From contig CM063107.1 in the NCBI GenBank assembly GCA_031841125.1, positions 11,332,467 through 11,396,466 on the forward strand: a stretch of 64,000 nucleotides of DNA. The letters are read 5' to 3'. This stretch comes from Acanthococcus lagerstroemiae. Its lineage: Eukaryota > Arthropoda > Insecta > Hemiptera > Eriococcidae. Made by a program: the position numbers and the translations under genes. The notes beneath the pieces were generated by a model that was given only the letters and a program-made list of their open reading frames with translations, did no database searches and was not told the origin of the DNA. How positions within the stretch are numbered: position 1 is the stretch's first letter; each line of letters begins with the position of its first letter. Positions 43,420 to 53,039 of this stretch are shown piece by piece.

Positions 43420-45630
43420 GGTAACGTTGGTGGGCCCTGCGAATTTTAGTCTCAGTTACTTAGCAACAGCCTATAGCTTCTACTAAAAAAAAATTGAAAA
43501 ATCAAAAAATTGACGGATCCTGCCGAAGGAACCGGATGGGAACTCTTTTACGAAGAATTCCAAGAGATTCAAGTTTGGTTCGAAATAATTTTCATTTTAT
43601 ATTATTTTAGGGTAGTTTAACTGAGGGGGGGGGGGGGCTTCGCACTTTTGAGCTCGTATGAACTCAGGGAAAGTTTTAAACTACGGTACCCTTATTAGGA
43701 GGGAAGTTACAAAATTTGGCCCACTTCTGGACTCCCTAATTTCTTTCCAACATGGACATTTCGGAAGTGTTTTATATTGGACTTCTTCACATTATATGTT
43801 TCCCTTCAGAAATTATGAAGGGATTGAAAATCTGAGATTTTCAAAACGAATTCAAAGTACCTATACTGTATTATTACATTTATATCTGATTTAACGCGAC
43901 TACAGTATACTCGGCTGGTGTCGCACTCATTTATGTACCACACGGCCATTTTCAGCCTTGTATCATTTCCAAAAGGCCTGAGATTTTGGTTTGGAAAATA
44001 TATGTTCAGCAATGAACCTTTGAAAACATTAAGCTTTTCGTCTGAATAACACAAATAAAGCGATAACGATACCTGTAAATGAATCAGGTCACCCCCCCCC
44101 CCCACAGTGAATGTAATACGAGTTGAGGCATTTCCTATTGTAAACTTCTGCAGGTTCCAGTAACAGTGAGTACGGGACCTTCTAGCAGCTAGACGTTGTA
44201 CCGCTACCCATCCATCAGCACACGCATACACAGAACAGAAACCAGTTATTATTATTTGTTTGTACGTAAAAATGGGTCGTGTGTTTGATGTACTAAAATA
44301 TGAAAAGATGAAATAACTACAGCTTTAAATATCGTCCTTGTCACGAGTATACACATTATTACTAATCAAACTTACAATCGTGGGCACAAGTTCACCTCCC
44401 CATTCCTAAAAAATATGTGTCTACCCGACATTGAGAAGTTATCTATACCTGTGGTTACAACAAAGGATACATGTGTAAAATAATACTTAGCCAGTTTCAA
44501 GCGTGGAAATCACATTTGAGGGAAACTGAGTACCATGGTAATAACACATGTGCACTGCGTTATAGAGGTAGGTAGCCACCAGTGTTCCTCCATCAGATGA
44601 GTCGCGAAGCGGGCCAGTTAGTTTTCCATAAAAATAGGAACTTTTTTGTATTTATCTCCTAAACTGAGCTGAGGAGGAGGGGTTGAACTTGGACAGTTTT
44701 CAGACTATACTTTATTGAAGGCATTATGAAATTTCACTCGAGTTGGTTCCTCACCCTACGAACTTTCCATCACTGTGAATTTCTTGTCACCTATCCTCCT
44801 CTTCTCAGGAATCACCGATGGTAGTTTTTTATTTTAGGATGTTTTTCCAGATTTTATTTTTAGTTGCTTTTAAACTTTGAGATAATTAAATTAGAAATCG
44901 AAACACTATGTATAGGATTTTCGGAGCTCTTGAATTCAATTTCGAGATTACATTTCCTCCCACCTCGAGACTTCGGTAGAAGGGAACGAGGGGGCGGGGT
45001 AAAAATAAAGTCAAGTGCAATATAACTTGTTTACTCTCAGGCTTTCAAGGTCACCTGATTCGTTTTCGATGCTATTTTCACCCACCAATCAAAATTATGA
45101 CATCTGAAGGAAAGGATATCAGGGCGTGAGATACGATTTACCTATAAAGTTTGATACCATATTCGTGAGGTTGCTCAATCCATATCGGCGTCATCATTCT
45201 CTGGTGCTCCTATCCCACAGAATAACAACAAATACATATAACAATAGATATCTTATATTCTAGAATATTGTACAATTGAAAATCTTAAATCATAAAATTA
45301 TTAGCTCGCTGTAACTATAATTTTAAAGCTTAACTAAATTATTATCTTAAAATTATTATTATCATCGTCATCATTATCCTTTGTTTTATTTCTTTAAAAT
45401 AACAACAATAATTTATTCCAGTTAAAATTTAAGACTTTTAGTTTATATCTAATTCGAAATACCTAAATATTATATTTAAATTATAAATTTTAGCATGAAA
45501 TAATTATTAAATAATAATTTTAAGATTCATAGCAAATAAATTTATTTAATTTTCATTTATATAATTCATTCAGAATTTTTATTTTTAGTTTCCTACAGTA
45601 AAGATAGAATAATAAATAGCTAATAGAAGT
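43420..45630. other. Unassigned region around the 141-aa ORF
   Basis: Contains poly(G) at 43624-43637 and poly(C) at 44092-44105. A very AT-rich, low-complexity stretch runs from 45230 to 45630. No splice-supported gene or element ends found. Confidence 0.3.
43806..44231 (-). CDS. Hypothetical ORF, 141 aa (possible exon)
   Basis: A long open frame crossing a C/G homopolymer at 44093-44105 (GVGGGGD-like). The part after an acceptor-like catttacag at 44073 reads VSLSLYLCYSDEKLNVFKG and later MAVWYINECDTSRVYCSR, which looks like ordinary coding sequence with three to four Cys. A possible donor gtactt at 43861 gives phase 0 in and 2 out, unlike genes A and B. Not recognised. Confidence 0.3.
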   Translation of the reverse strand: MYACADGWVAVQRLAARRSRTHCYWNLQKFTIGNASTRITFTVGGGGDLIHLQVSLSLYLCYSDEKLNVFKGSLLNIYFPNQNLRPFGNDTRLKMAVWYINECDTSRVYCSRVKSDINVIIQYRYFEFVLKISDFQSLHNF

Positions 45631-45635
45631 AATAT

Positions 45636-46676
45636 GTGACCTGGAATCATAAAATGTGCCTCTGGCGTCAAAAAATAATTTTTCACTTTCTTGACAATTC
45701 TTATAGAAAAAAATCACGTTCTTTCGAACAAAACAAATTGCAGCTTCCTATCTTCATTAGTTTTACCATAAATGGCATTCAAAAATTACGCCAAAAGCTT
45801 AAAAACATCCGTTAACATGGCGTTGTGTGAAACGGGCCTACGGGAATGACAGAAAACAAGAATTCGAAACGCGGTGGTTATAGCAATGCGTACACGTACA
45901 ACCACAGATGTACACGCTATGTACATCTGTGTGCTTCACTACCATTATCCCATCTTTGGGTGCCGTTTAATTAGGCGCCGACGATACGATTTGGCGCAGC
46001 GGATTCGGTGCAGGAACCTCTGGGCGCACATTTATTCGGCGCGAAAAAATTTCTCTAAAAGATAAATTTCAAAAGAAAGATTTATTATAAACTAAACTAA
46101 TACGTTAAAATCAGCCTCCCCCTCTTATTTTCGACAATACATTCCTACAAATTTTATGCGCTATCGCTCGCAGGTATGATGATGCCTCTGCTATCGTCGT
46201 CTACAACAATTTTTTTTAATTCCTTCATCGTGGTGGACGTGCTTCTTCTTTTTCAGGGGGGGGGGGGGTTGCGCCGTGGCAATCTCCAGGTGTGTATTTC
46301 TGTGCCCGGATAGGCTGCGAGAAACCAAATTCGACCTGCAAATGCCGATGTCCGGCTTCGGCACAGTTATTGGTACGCGGATCGTTATCTAAAGTTTCTT
46401 TAGTAAACATTCCAACACGGAATACGAAATCGAGGGGTTTTTCTTCCTATCCTGAGAGGTTGCCCAATGTACGTATTCTCGAAGAAGTTCATCAAATCCT
46501 CCAATTGCGCGTCTATATCTTGAACTTATTTTGCGCCAAATTAATACTGCGCTAAGTTATTCTATGTGCCGAACTCGTCGCGCTGGATTGACCCCCCCCC
46601 CCCCCACCATCTTTACACTAGTTTATCTCAAAGACCTGTTTTCGCACAAAAGGCACATTTCATGATTCCAGGTCAC
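45636..46676. mobile_element. MITE family M1, copy 2, split by an insertion
   Basis: The same 26-bp inverted ends as 13427-13782, flanked by ATAT on both sides (45632-45635 and 46677-46680). The left part runs to 45957 and the right part resumes at 46607. It also contains a 12-bp-arm hairpin (cacagatgtaca...tgtacatctgtg) at about 45903-45932. Confidence 0.85.
45958..46606 (-). mobile_element. MULE-like nonautonomous element in MITE M1
   Basis: A 649-bp insertion flanked by CCATCTTT (45950-45957 and 46607-46614). A minus-strand frame at 46225-46410 reads LDNDPRTNNCAEAGHRHLQV, resembling the PRTNN-x-E-x-H motif of MULE/FLYWCH-type transposases. Both ends carry iterated GGCGC-like motifs: ggcgcc, ggcgca, gggcgc and cggcgc on the left; gcgcc, gcgct and cgcgct inverted on the right. 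It ends in a long C run. Deleted copy. Confidence 0.65.
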
Positions 46677-46943
46677 ATATTCCTAAAATATTTGGGCAAA
46701 AGCTCACCATTTGCTGTCTTAGAATATTATATAATTTTATTAATTCGGAATTGAATGATTAATTTAGGTACATTGTAAATTAATATATAATAGCTTACAG
46801 TATATATGAATTAAAAATAATTTTGCATATAACTTGAAGAAGAGGAAATTAAAATTAATAGGTAGGTAAGAGAAATATATATCTACATTTAATTCACAGT
46901 AAAGTAATATTTATTTCATTGATTTGTGACAATTAATAAAATT

Positions 46944-47012
46944 TTAATCGAAGAATTGAAATCTTGTTATATAAAACTTGAAGTCAGGTTCCGTTCGGTC
47001 GTCCTCATTAAA
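46944..47012 (-). pseudogene. Third copy of the family's terminal coding segment
   Basis: On the minus strand the frame reads about FNEDDRTEPDFKFYITRFQ then FFD and stop. It aligns with gene B residues NQDYEKEPDFEFEITNYHFTD before its stop at 50804-50806. The homology continues past the stop (gattaaaattt-attaat, then ataaataaa-like) into the 3' flank. Upstream coding sequence is absent: AT-rich DNA and then the inverted-repeat element at 47120-50761 follow. Either a relic gene or a duplicated 3' end. Confidence 0.7.
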
Positions 47013-48099
47013 TAATTTGGATTTTAAAACGATCAATTAATATTTAACTTTCATTTCACAAAACGAGGAAAGTAAAACTAATAGATATAGGTAGGAGAAA
47101 TACCTAACTATCTTCCATTGATAGTAGTCCAAGGGAATTAGCATTTTTGATGGAATTAATTGCAGCACAGATGAAACTTGGAACGATTGTTTAGTACCCT
47201 CTTCGGGGAAAAATTACCCCCTCCCCCGGTGTGAACATCACCCCCCAGAGTCCAATAAACGCCCCCGGAAACAGTCTTTCCCTTGTATCTGGCTTAAAAT
47301 TGAGTTATAGGTAAAAATATTTCTTACCAAAATTAAAGAACGTAAAATTCTCTACTAAAATGATATCCATGTTTTTTTTCGTGAATCCCATACCAACCAA
47401 GATAATTGGCGTTCAAGATCACACGAGCATGTAAATATGGAGTAACCTACAACGTACATGGTATATGAACTCGTCACTATGCGAGAAGCGTTGAACGCTG
47501 TAATTTTAAATCCCTATACTAGATGGACCAGCTTGTTTTAGAAACCGGATTGAAGACAGACAATAGATATGTTTGGACACTCCTGTAGTGGAAGAAAAGA
47601 TGATCACGGTATTTTTACCACAAAAACATGTACAGGTGAAATGAGCTCTAGCATTTTCAGTATTGAAGAGAACTAAAGTGTCAGCCCTCATCATTTCCTT
47701 TCAGATGATCCCAACTTGAGTATTTTTGCAGAACATTTTTGTCCCTGATCATCTTTTTGTCCAAATACACCAATCAGTGCGCCGCATTTCATTAGGCCGA
47801 TAGAGAGCGACTCTTTAGCGTCCAAACGCGAACCGAACAAACACTCATGCGAATTATGAAGAGTGCAGGCGGACTGACTCATCGACGCGGTGTTACTTCT
47901 AGCATTTTGCAGCAGTGGATTCTTAGCGCCCCTGTCATATGCTTCATCTTTGCCAAGGTTTGGAAAAGTTCACAAACTGTCAACCAGAAACGAGCCGATT
48001 GACAATTTGGAGAGCACTCACACAACATATCACAAACCACTACCGTTTTGAGACTTTAACCGATCACATTTCTTTGTGAGTGGTCAACATCTCATCATT

Positions 48100-48294
48100 T
48101 TAAGATAGTGTTGTGAAGTGATCGCTCAGCATCCGTGTGATTACTGTGTGATGTTCACAAATGCACTCATATTCGGCTTCATTGTCAATCGGGGAGTGCT
48201 CATCATAAAGAATTGAGGGAATCACGAGTGCAACATAATAGAAGTGATGTTCAAACTTTTTTAAACTGGCTGAGAGCCCATCATCCCTTCCCAT
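48100..48294 (-). CDS. Hypothetical ORF inside the inverted-repeat unit, 64 aa
   Basis: Clean ATG-to-stop frame with SASLKKFEHHFYYVALVIPS and a CICEHH segment. No family recognised. May be part of the transposon. Confidence 0.2.
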   Translation of the reverse strand: MGRDDGLSASLKKFEHHFYYVALVIPSILYDEHSPIDNEAEYECICEHHTVITRMLSDHFTTLS

Positions 48295-48344
48295 ATGTAT
48301 CTGAATTACAAGAGAGGTCTACCCAGGCTTATGGAGGGGATTCA

Positions 48345-48490
48345 TGAAGAGGATATGGAAGGGCTATACGACGGGTCTACACAGGGGATCCGTGCAAGAG
48401 GAAACAAAGGAATATACAACGGGTCTACAAAGGGGATCCGTGCAAGGGGAAACAGAGGGCTATACGACGAATCTTCAAAGGGTATATAGA
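48345..48490 (+). repeat. 48-bp tandem repeat, about 3 units plus decayed copies
   Basis: In frame it encodes GLYDGSTQGIRARGNK / GIYNGSTKGIRARGNR / GLYDESSKGI. Degenerate units (ggctatatgaca..., gtctatacgacggg) continue to about 48590. It is a minisatellite that happens to be open in one frame. Confidence 0.8.
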
Positions 48491-48837
48491 GGGGCTATAT
48501 GACAGTTTACGAAGGGGATACTTAGAGGCATACAGAGGGTCTATACGACGGGTTTACAAATGGCATACATAAAGGGTATAGCATGGGTGTCTCAAAGTCG
48601 GTGTATAGCCCGGGTTGTGAGAGGGTTACACGTAAATGAAGCGCTGTGATTGGCTAACCTGATGGCTCCCCTCGAATGGTGCGCTCTGATTGGCTGCTGG
48701 AGGGGAAACATACCGGGTTGAGACAGGGCTAACGCGGGTCGATTTTTCACGGGTCTCGAGTGGGTTTACACGAATTTAAGTTTTCCGCATCGGGATCACG
48801 AGCTTGTGGTTGCCGTAAAGTGGGTATCTCTTGTAGC

Positions 48838-49005
48838 CACGCGTTTGTAGAGGAGGTTGTTTAAACGCAGTGTGGTCAATTTATGGCAACTACAACGCGT
48901 TGTGGATATGATTGACTTTTAATATTGCATGGAACGCGTCGTAACTGCCGTAAATTGTCCACGACGCGATGTGGTACATAGAAGGATCACGACGCGTATG
49001 AGACA
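48838..49005. promoter_or_regulatory. Left cluster of ACGCGTTGT-like motifs
   Basis: Motifs cacgcgtttgtag, acaacgcgttgtgg, ggaacgcgtcgta, cacgacgcgatgtgg and cacgacgcgtatg occur within about 170 bp. A matching cluster lies at 50060-50275. Paired subterminal clusters are what DNA-transposon binding sites look like. Confidence 0.5.
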
Positions 49006-49078
49006 AAGTTTGTCCTGTAAAAATGAGTAGCATTATTCATAGTACATGTTTCAGCATTACCTACTGATAAATTTGTGA

Positions 49079-49405
49079 ATGTATTCGCAAGAAACAGAAT
49101 ATCATTATTTGATAATCAATCTTCCGTTTGATTTGCGAGCAATAATAACGTTAACTTATATGTCTGACGAAAGCACTTTGCGCAATGTTTTCTATGAAAA
49201 ATTGAAATCGTTGTGTGAGACTTCGAACGATCGTAGTGTTTTTATTGATGACAAGAGGTATGATCTAATTTTAAATGAAGTACTCGAAGCTCAAGAGATG
49301 AAGAAGAAAGGCCAGCCACTCACAACCAAGCAGTACTGACGACTAAAACGCTACAATGTGATGAAGAATGGAAATACGACAAAATTGATACAGAAGGCGA
49401 CCAAC
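49079..49405 (+). pseudogene. KRBA2-like integrase-derived protein, N-terminal part
   Basis: The frame contains NVFYEKLKSLCETSNDRSVF, then DDKRYDLILNEVLEA and KGQPLTTKQY followed by a stop. After the stop, RLKRYNVMKNGN continues in frame. This order (degenerate pre-integrase domain, K-Y-RLKRY) is that of KRBA2-like proteins derived from integrase-bearing transposons. The DDE integrase core that should follow is absent. Confidence 0.6.
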
Positions 49406-49439
49406 GAGACGATAATTCGCTAATTCAAAATATGGGGAG

Positions 49440-49967
49440 TATGCTGGCGAGCATGACGAGAAAGTAATCTTCTGGAACCTCTGCAAAAGGAAGAGTGACA
49501 TTAACACCAATCGTGAAGGCGCAAAGAAAGGGCAGGAAGAGCAAGCTGTAAAAATGCTGGCATTATCCAGTGCAAAACTTCCACCCATCGCCATTGGTAA
49601 AAACGTTGTGGTACGTGTACCGGATGTCGATCGTGGCCGTACTGCCCCTGGGAGTGTTTTGGCAGTTGTTGCCGAGATAAATTCTTTCGGGCTATACAAA
49701 GTGGACACCAAAGAAGGGTACATTGATCGCTTATACGCTCGCAATGAAATTTCTGTTGTTGATAGCGATTTCTTCAGTATTAATGATATTCCCTCTGATT
49801 TGACAATCTCTCTGCGGTCAGCATCTAAGCTTTCATCTGGCAGTGTACAAGGTTTTATACATTGCACTTGTTCAAGATACTGTATTGACAAAAAATGCAA
49901 ATGCACGAGACAAGGTGTGACTTGTAATTCCAAATGCCACAATAATTCCTCGTGTAAAAATGAGTAG
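49440..49967 (+). pseudogene. KRBA2-like integrase-derived protein, C-terminal part
   Basis: Frame open from about 49430. It has a post-core linker with CKRKSDINTNREGAKKGQEE, then the hallmark VVVRVPDVDRGRTAPGSVLA, then IPSDLTISLRSASKLSSG and a Cys-rich end (CTCSRYCIDKKCKC then CNSKCHNN). From the methionine at 49554 it is 137 codons and fully intact. This tail is typical of KRBA2-like TE proteins. Only the integrase core between 49405 and 49430 is missing, so this is an internal-deletion derivative. Confidence 0.75.
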
Positions 49968-50059
49968 CCCCTGTATTAACAAAAATCATAATTTTAAACG
50001 TTATTTTTCAATTTTCTCTTATTTTGTATTTTACCTGCCTGCATTAAAGCATTTTTATT

Positions 50060-50275
50060 CTCTCAAACGCATTCTGGCATTCTTTGTGTCTACAACCCGT
50101 TACAGCATTTCTCCCCCGCTCCACCCACAATGCATTATGGTATCTACTCTGCAAGAGAACGCATTCTGATCAATTTCAATTGCACATTACGCGTTACGGT
50201 TGTTCTTGAGGCCTGAAAAGGAACAAAACGCGTTCTGGTCGTTTTTTTCGCTCAATGGCCGTTTTCGCGTTCTAC
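50060..50275. promoter_or_regulatory. Right cluster of ACGCGTT-like motifs
   Basis: Motifs cgcattctggc, caacccgttacagc, aacgcattctgatc, tacgcgttacgg, aacgcgttctggtc and ttcgcgttct. Partner of the cluster at 48838-49005 on the other side of the transposon ORFs. Confidence 0.5.
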
Positions 50276-50769
50276 TCCTAACATATACATGTAGATTCGG
50301 ATGAAAATGAATTCTTATAATAATACAGACAATAAATTGAAATTATATCATGTAACATTTTATGCATTCAGTCATGTGTTTTCGCGATTATTTCAGCTTT
50401 CGTATACCGCGTACGTTATTGTAGGTTACTCCATGCATGCTCGTGTGATCTTGAACGCCAATTATCTTGGTTGGTATGGGATTCACAAAAAAAAAACATG
50501 GATATCATTTTTGTAGAGAATTTTACGTTCTTTAATTTTGGCAGGGCATATTTTAACCTATAACTCAATTTTAAGCTAGATACAAGCCAAAAACTGTTTC
50601 GGTGGGCACTGTTTGGACTCTGAGGGGTGATGCTCACACCGGCGGAGGGGGGATCACGGGGCTTTTTCGAAGAGAGTACTAAACAATCGTACCAAGTTTC
50701 AGCTGTGCTGCAATTAATTCCATCAAACACCTCTTTTTTACCTAATTCTCCTGGACTATAGTAAAGTGA

Positions 50770-50780
50770 TTTATTTTATT
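50770..50780 (-). terminator. Polyadenylation signals of gene B
   Basis: Two overlapping AATAAA hexamers on the minus strand (50770-50775 and 50775-50780), 24-34 nt after the stop codon at 50804-50806. A related aataaa lies at the same place after the third terminal copy near 46915. The inverted-repeat element begins only about 10 bp beyond. Confidence 0.6.
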
Positions 50781-50803
50781 AGTTAGTGATTATTAATTAA
50801 ATT

Positions 50804-51018
50804 TTAATCAGTGAAGTGATAGTTTGTTATTTCAAATTCGAAGTCAGGTTCTTTTTCGTAGTCCTGATTCCAGAACACATTAATATGGGAAAAATCTGCT
50901 TCACTGGGTTCTGGCAATGACTCGATCATGCCAAGTTTACTTTGCCAAATTTCAAATATTCCATAACGAAATTCTTCGCAGAGCTTCAAAATTTTATACG
51001 GATTTATATCAGCAAATT
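50804..51018 (-). CDS. Gene B terminal exon (215 nt)
   Basis: The acceptor is gatatgattccag, with a weak tract. It starts in phase 1 and runs 71 codons to TAA, containing FADINPYKILKLCEEFRYGI, a WQSKLGMIESLPEPSEADF block and the end FEITNYHFTD. AATAAA follows within 35 nt. Homology of its end to 46944-47012 supports it as real coding sequence. It may be joined directly from 51384-51470 or through an unseen small exon. Confidence 0.7.
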
Positions 51019-53039
51019 CTGGAATCATATCAATGCATAATAACTATTATGCGACCAGCGACCATCAACCTCCATTCTTAAAACACCAGTAGTTTCTAAC
51101 GTGGAAAAAAAAGAGAATTCTTGCAGGATATGTTGACAGTTCGGCAATTGCCACAGCCGATTAGAAAATGGATCTAGTATTTTCAAAAGATTGATAGTGT
51201 TTGGGTGCCATTTTGTGATTCCTATGCCAACCGGAAGGCATATTGAGATAGGCAACTAATGGTTGTAAGACAGTTTTACTCTATTTAGATTGTGGTGTGT
51301 CCAGCGAGACAAAAGAAGGGAACCTTGCAGAATGGGGTGGAGTGAATTCGGGTAACTCTTCGTAAGTACATGCATTAACTTACTCTCAATTTCCGCTTTC
51401 GTTTTTAGTCGCTCTAGTTCATCACTTATATCCGGATCTACATTTCTTGTAATTGTTTGAGGACCACTGGCTAGAAATGATAAGCAGTAGCGCATTTTAA
51501 TACTCTGACATTTATGAAAACAAAGTGTAGGTAAGATGTACATTGAGTGCTCATTATGAATTCAAAATCCCGAATCGCAACTCAAAAAAAAATTGACTAG
51601 AATTTGACAGATAGGAGAAAGTAAATGTAGTCGATCGTATAAGTTAAATTAACAGAAGTTTCTTTCTTGATCTAGTCTGTCTGCGGAACTCAAGAACACA
51701 GAATTTTTAGCTATAATAACATCATCAACTCGTTTAACTACAACATCTGTAAACGATCGGATGTAGGAAAGCAATATTAGAGCCAGTTAAGGGAATTCTA
51801 TTTTCTGTTTCACTGGTGGTTATGAAGTGGCCGAAATTTCGCCGATCAGATTGAAATAAGGTCGGATAAACTATTAAAGTTTATTTATCTACCATTAGAA
51901 GCTTCTTTCTGCAATTGGTCGGTTTCACCTGGTTCATCCGAAGGACTCTTAAATTCAAACCCGTGCGCAAAAATTATACAAAGGGGGTTGACCATATATT
52001 TCATGTTAGGTTAGGTAATAAAGGGCAGTGATCGCCATAAATTATTATATTATCTACATATCAACAAGGTCAATGGGGGGGACCCCCCTTGCACATGGGG
52101 GGACCCCCTTGCACATGGGGGGACCCCCTTGCACATGGGGGGACCCCCCTTGCACATGGGCCTGCTTAGATTCAAAAGTGCCAGCTGTAAAAATAATGGG
52201 TTTCAATCAGCTTCAATCTACGTATTTTAGTTGTCGGTAACTTTTAGAAGGTCCTTTTCACATTTTCAGCTGAGAATACCAATACCATCTATCGGACAAA
52301 AGAGTAAGTCTGGAGACATCCCGTGTACAATATTTCAACTCCACTATTTCTTTTATACATATCGAAGTCAGAAAGTTTTGAAAATACAATGAAGGCTGAC
52401 AAGACTCACAATATTTTGTGTTATTGCTGAGAAGTTTGATTTTCGGATATAGAATATTTCAAACAAGAACCTCCCCTTTGTTACAATAGTGAAGGGCGGT
52501 ATTTAATATCCGTAATAGCTGAACCCCTAATTTTACCTAAAAATGCGTAATATTTTCGTACACCAGTGAGAATTCATCTCTTTCAAATTTTACGAATGAA
52601 TTTAACCCTTCGAAAAGCTCCAAGTACGGAATCCCTCTGCTGGTATTTTATCTGCACGGGTTATTTTAAAAATGCACACATTTTGCCGTGGTGTTGATTA
52701 TAGTGATAGTAAGATTCTCGAAACTTGACCCAAAGCTTCAGAATTTGCTTAATAATTATTCAGTGAGTAAATTGGTCGAGCTTTTGGAAGTCACGAGCAA
52801 ATGGATGTAACTAGAACAAATGCCCAAGAGTGGTGCATGACTACTTTCGAAACATATCTTACTTTCAGATGCTGCAGCTTTCTTCTTATCAGATTTATTT
52901 TTTTCTGCTTCATGCCTGTCCATAATCTGGACACCATTTTTCCAAATAAACGTTTCGAAAACTGATCTTATACGTTCACTGTTAATATCAACTTCGCCGG
53001 TATCGACAAGATTTCCCTCCAAATCGATTGGACCTTCGT
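50804..53039 (-). CDS. Gene B: 3' half (exons 52863-53039, 51384-51470, terminal)
   Basis: Paralog of gene A on the minus strand; the upstream exon 58713-58820 completes the visible part. Internal exons are all phase 1-1. After 51384-51470 two terminal exons are possible: 51025-51095 after a strong pyrimidine tract, or 50804-51018, which is longer and matches the third copy at 46.9 kb. The product is helical, with an acidic, aromatic C-terminus. 5' exons are beyond the right edge. Introns carry several transposons. Function unknown. Confidence 0.7.
51025..51095 (-). CDS. Gene B alternative terminal exon (71 nt)
   Basis: The acceptor is ctcttttttttccacgttag, the best in the gene. Phase 1, encoding TTGVLRMEVDGRWSHNSYYA then LI and stop. 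The stop lies 7 nt before the start of exon 50804-51018, so the two are mutually exclusive ends unless a weak internal GT (gtcgct, phase 1) joins them. Confidence 0.4.
51384..51470 (-). CDS. Gene B exon, DPDISDELERLKTK segment (87 nt)
   Basis: The acceptor is tcatttctag and the donor is gtaagt at 51378-51383. 29 codons in phase 1-1: SGPQTITRNVDPDISDELER then LKTKAEIE. Charged helix. Clear composition change to AT-rich intron on both sides. Confidence 0.75.
51471..52862. other. Gene B intron
   Basis: No further exon could be supported. Holds the 21-bp minisatellite at 52074-52162. Confidence 0.4.
52074..52162 (+). repeat. 21-bp minisatellite GACCCCCTTGCACATGGGGGG
   Basis: About four units, each with complementary C5-6 and G6 runs separated by ttgcacat, so each can form a hairpin. 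Located in a gene B intron. The frame reads as meaningless GGTPL-type repeats. Confidence 0.9.
52863..53039 (-). CDS. Gene B exon, DEGPIDLEG segment (177 nt)
   Basis: The acceptor is ataatttgtgttag and the donor is gtaaga at 52857-52862. 59 codons in phase 1-1. It encodes EGPIDLEGNLVDTGEVDI, then FIWKNGVQIMDRHEAEKN and a Lys-rich end. It aligns along its length with gene A 208-390 but is two codons shorter near the 3' end. Confidence 0.85.

Larger units (their letters stand above)
47120..50761. mobile_element. 3.6-kb inverted-repeat unit with a KRBA2-like core
   Basis: Arms of about 345 bp (47120-47466 and 50405-50761) are inverted copies sharing gatggaattaattgcagcac, ttggcgttcaagatcacacg and other blocks. 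Inside are a 48-bp tandem repeat, two clusters of AACGCGTT-like motifs, and two fragments of an integrase-derived transposon protein. It inserted between the two copies of the family's terminal segment (46.9 kb and 50.8 kb). The true element ends could instead be the motif clusters at about 48.8 and 50.3 kb. Confidence 0.65.

Noticed and set aside
48345..48590. Repeat protein gene (GLYDGSTQGIRARGN units)
   Set aside because: The frame closes after about three units, later units are frame-broken, and it lies inside a transposon unit.
49343..49942. 199-aa minus-strand ORF
   Set aside because: Antisense shadow of the KRBA2-like C-terminal frame, which has recognisable motifs.
52074..52162. CRISPR-like array
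   Set aside because: The units are contiguous, identical and without spacers, in animal nuclear DNA. It is a minisatellite.
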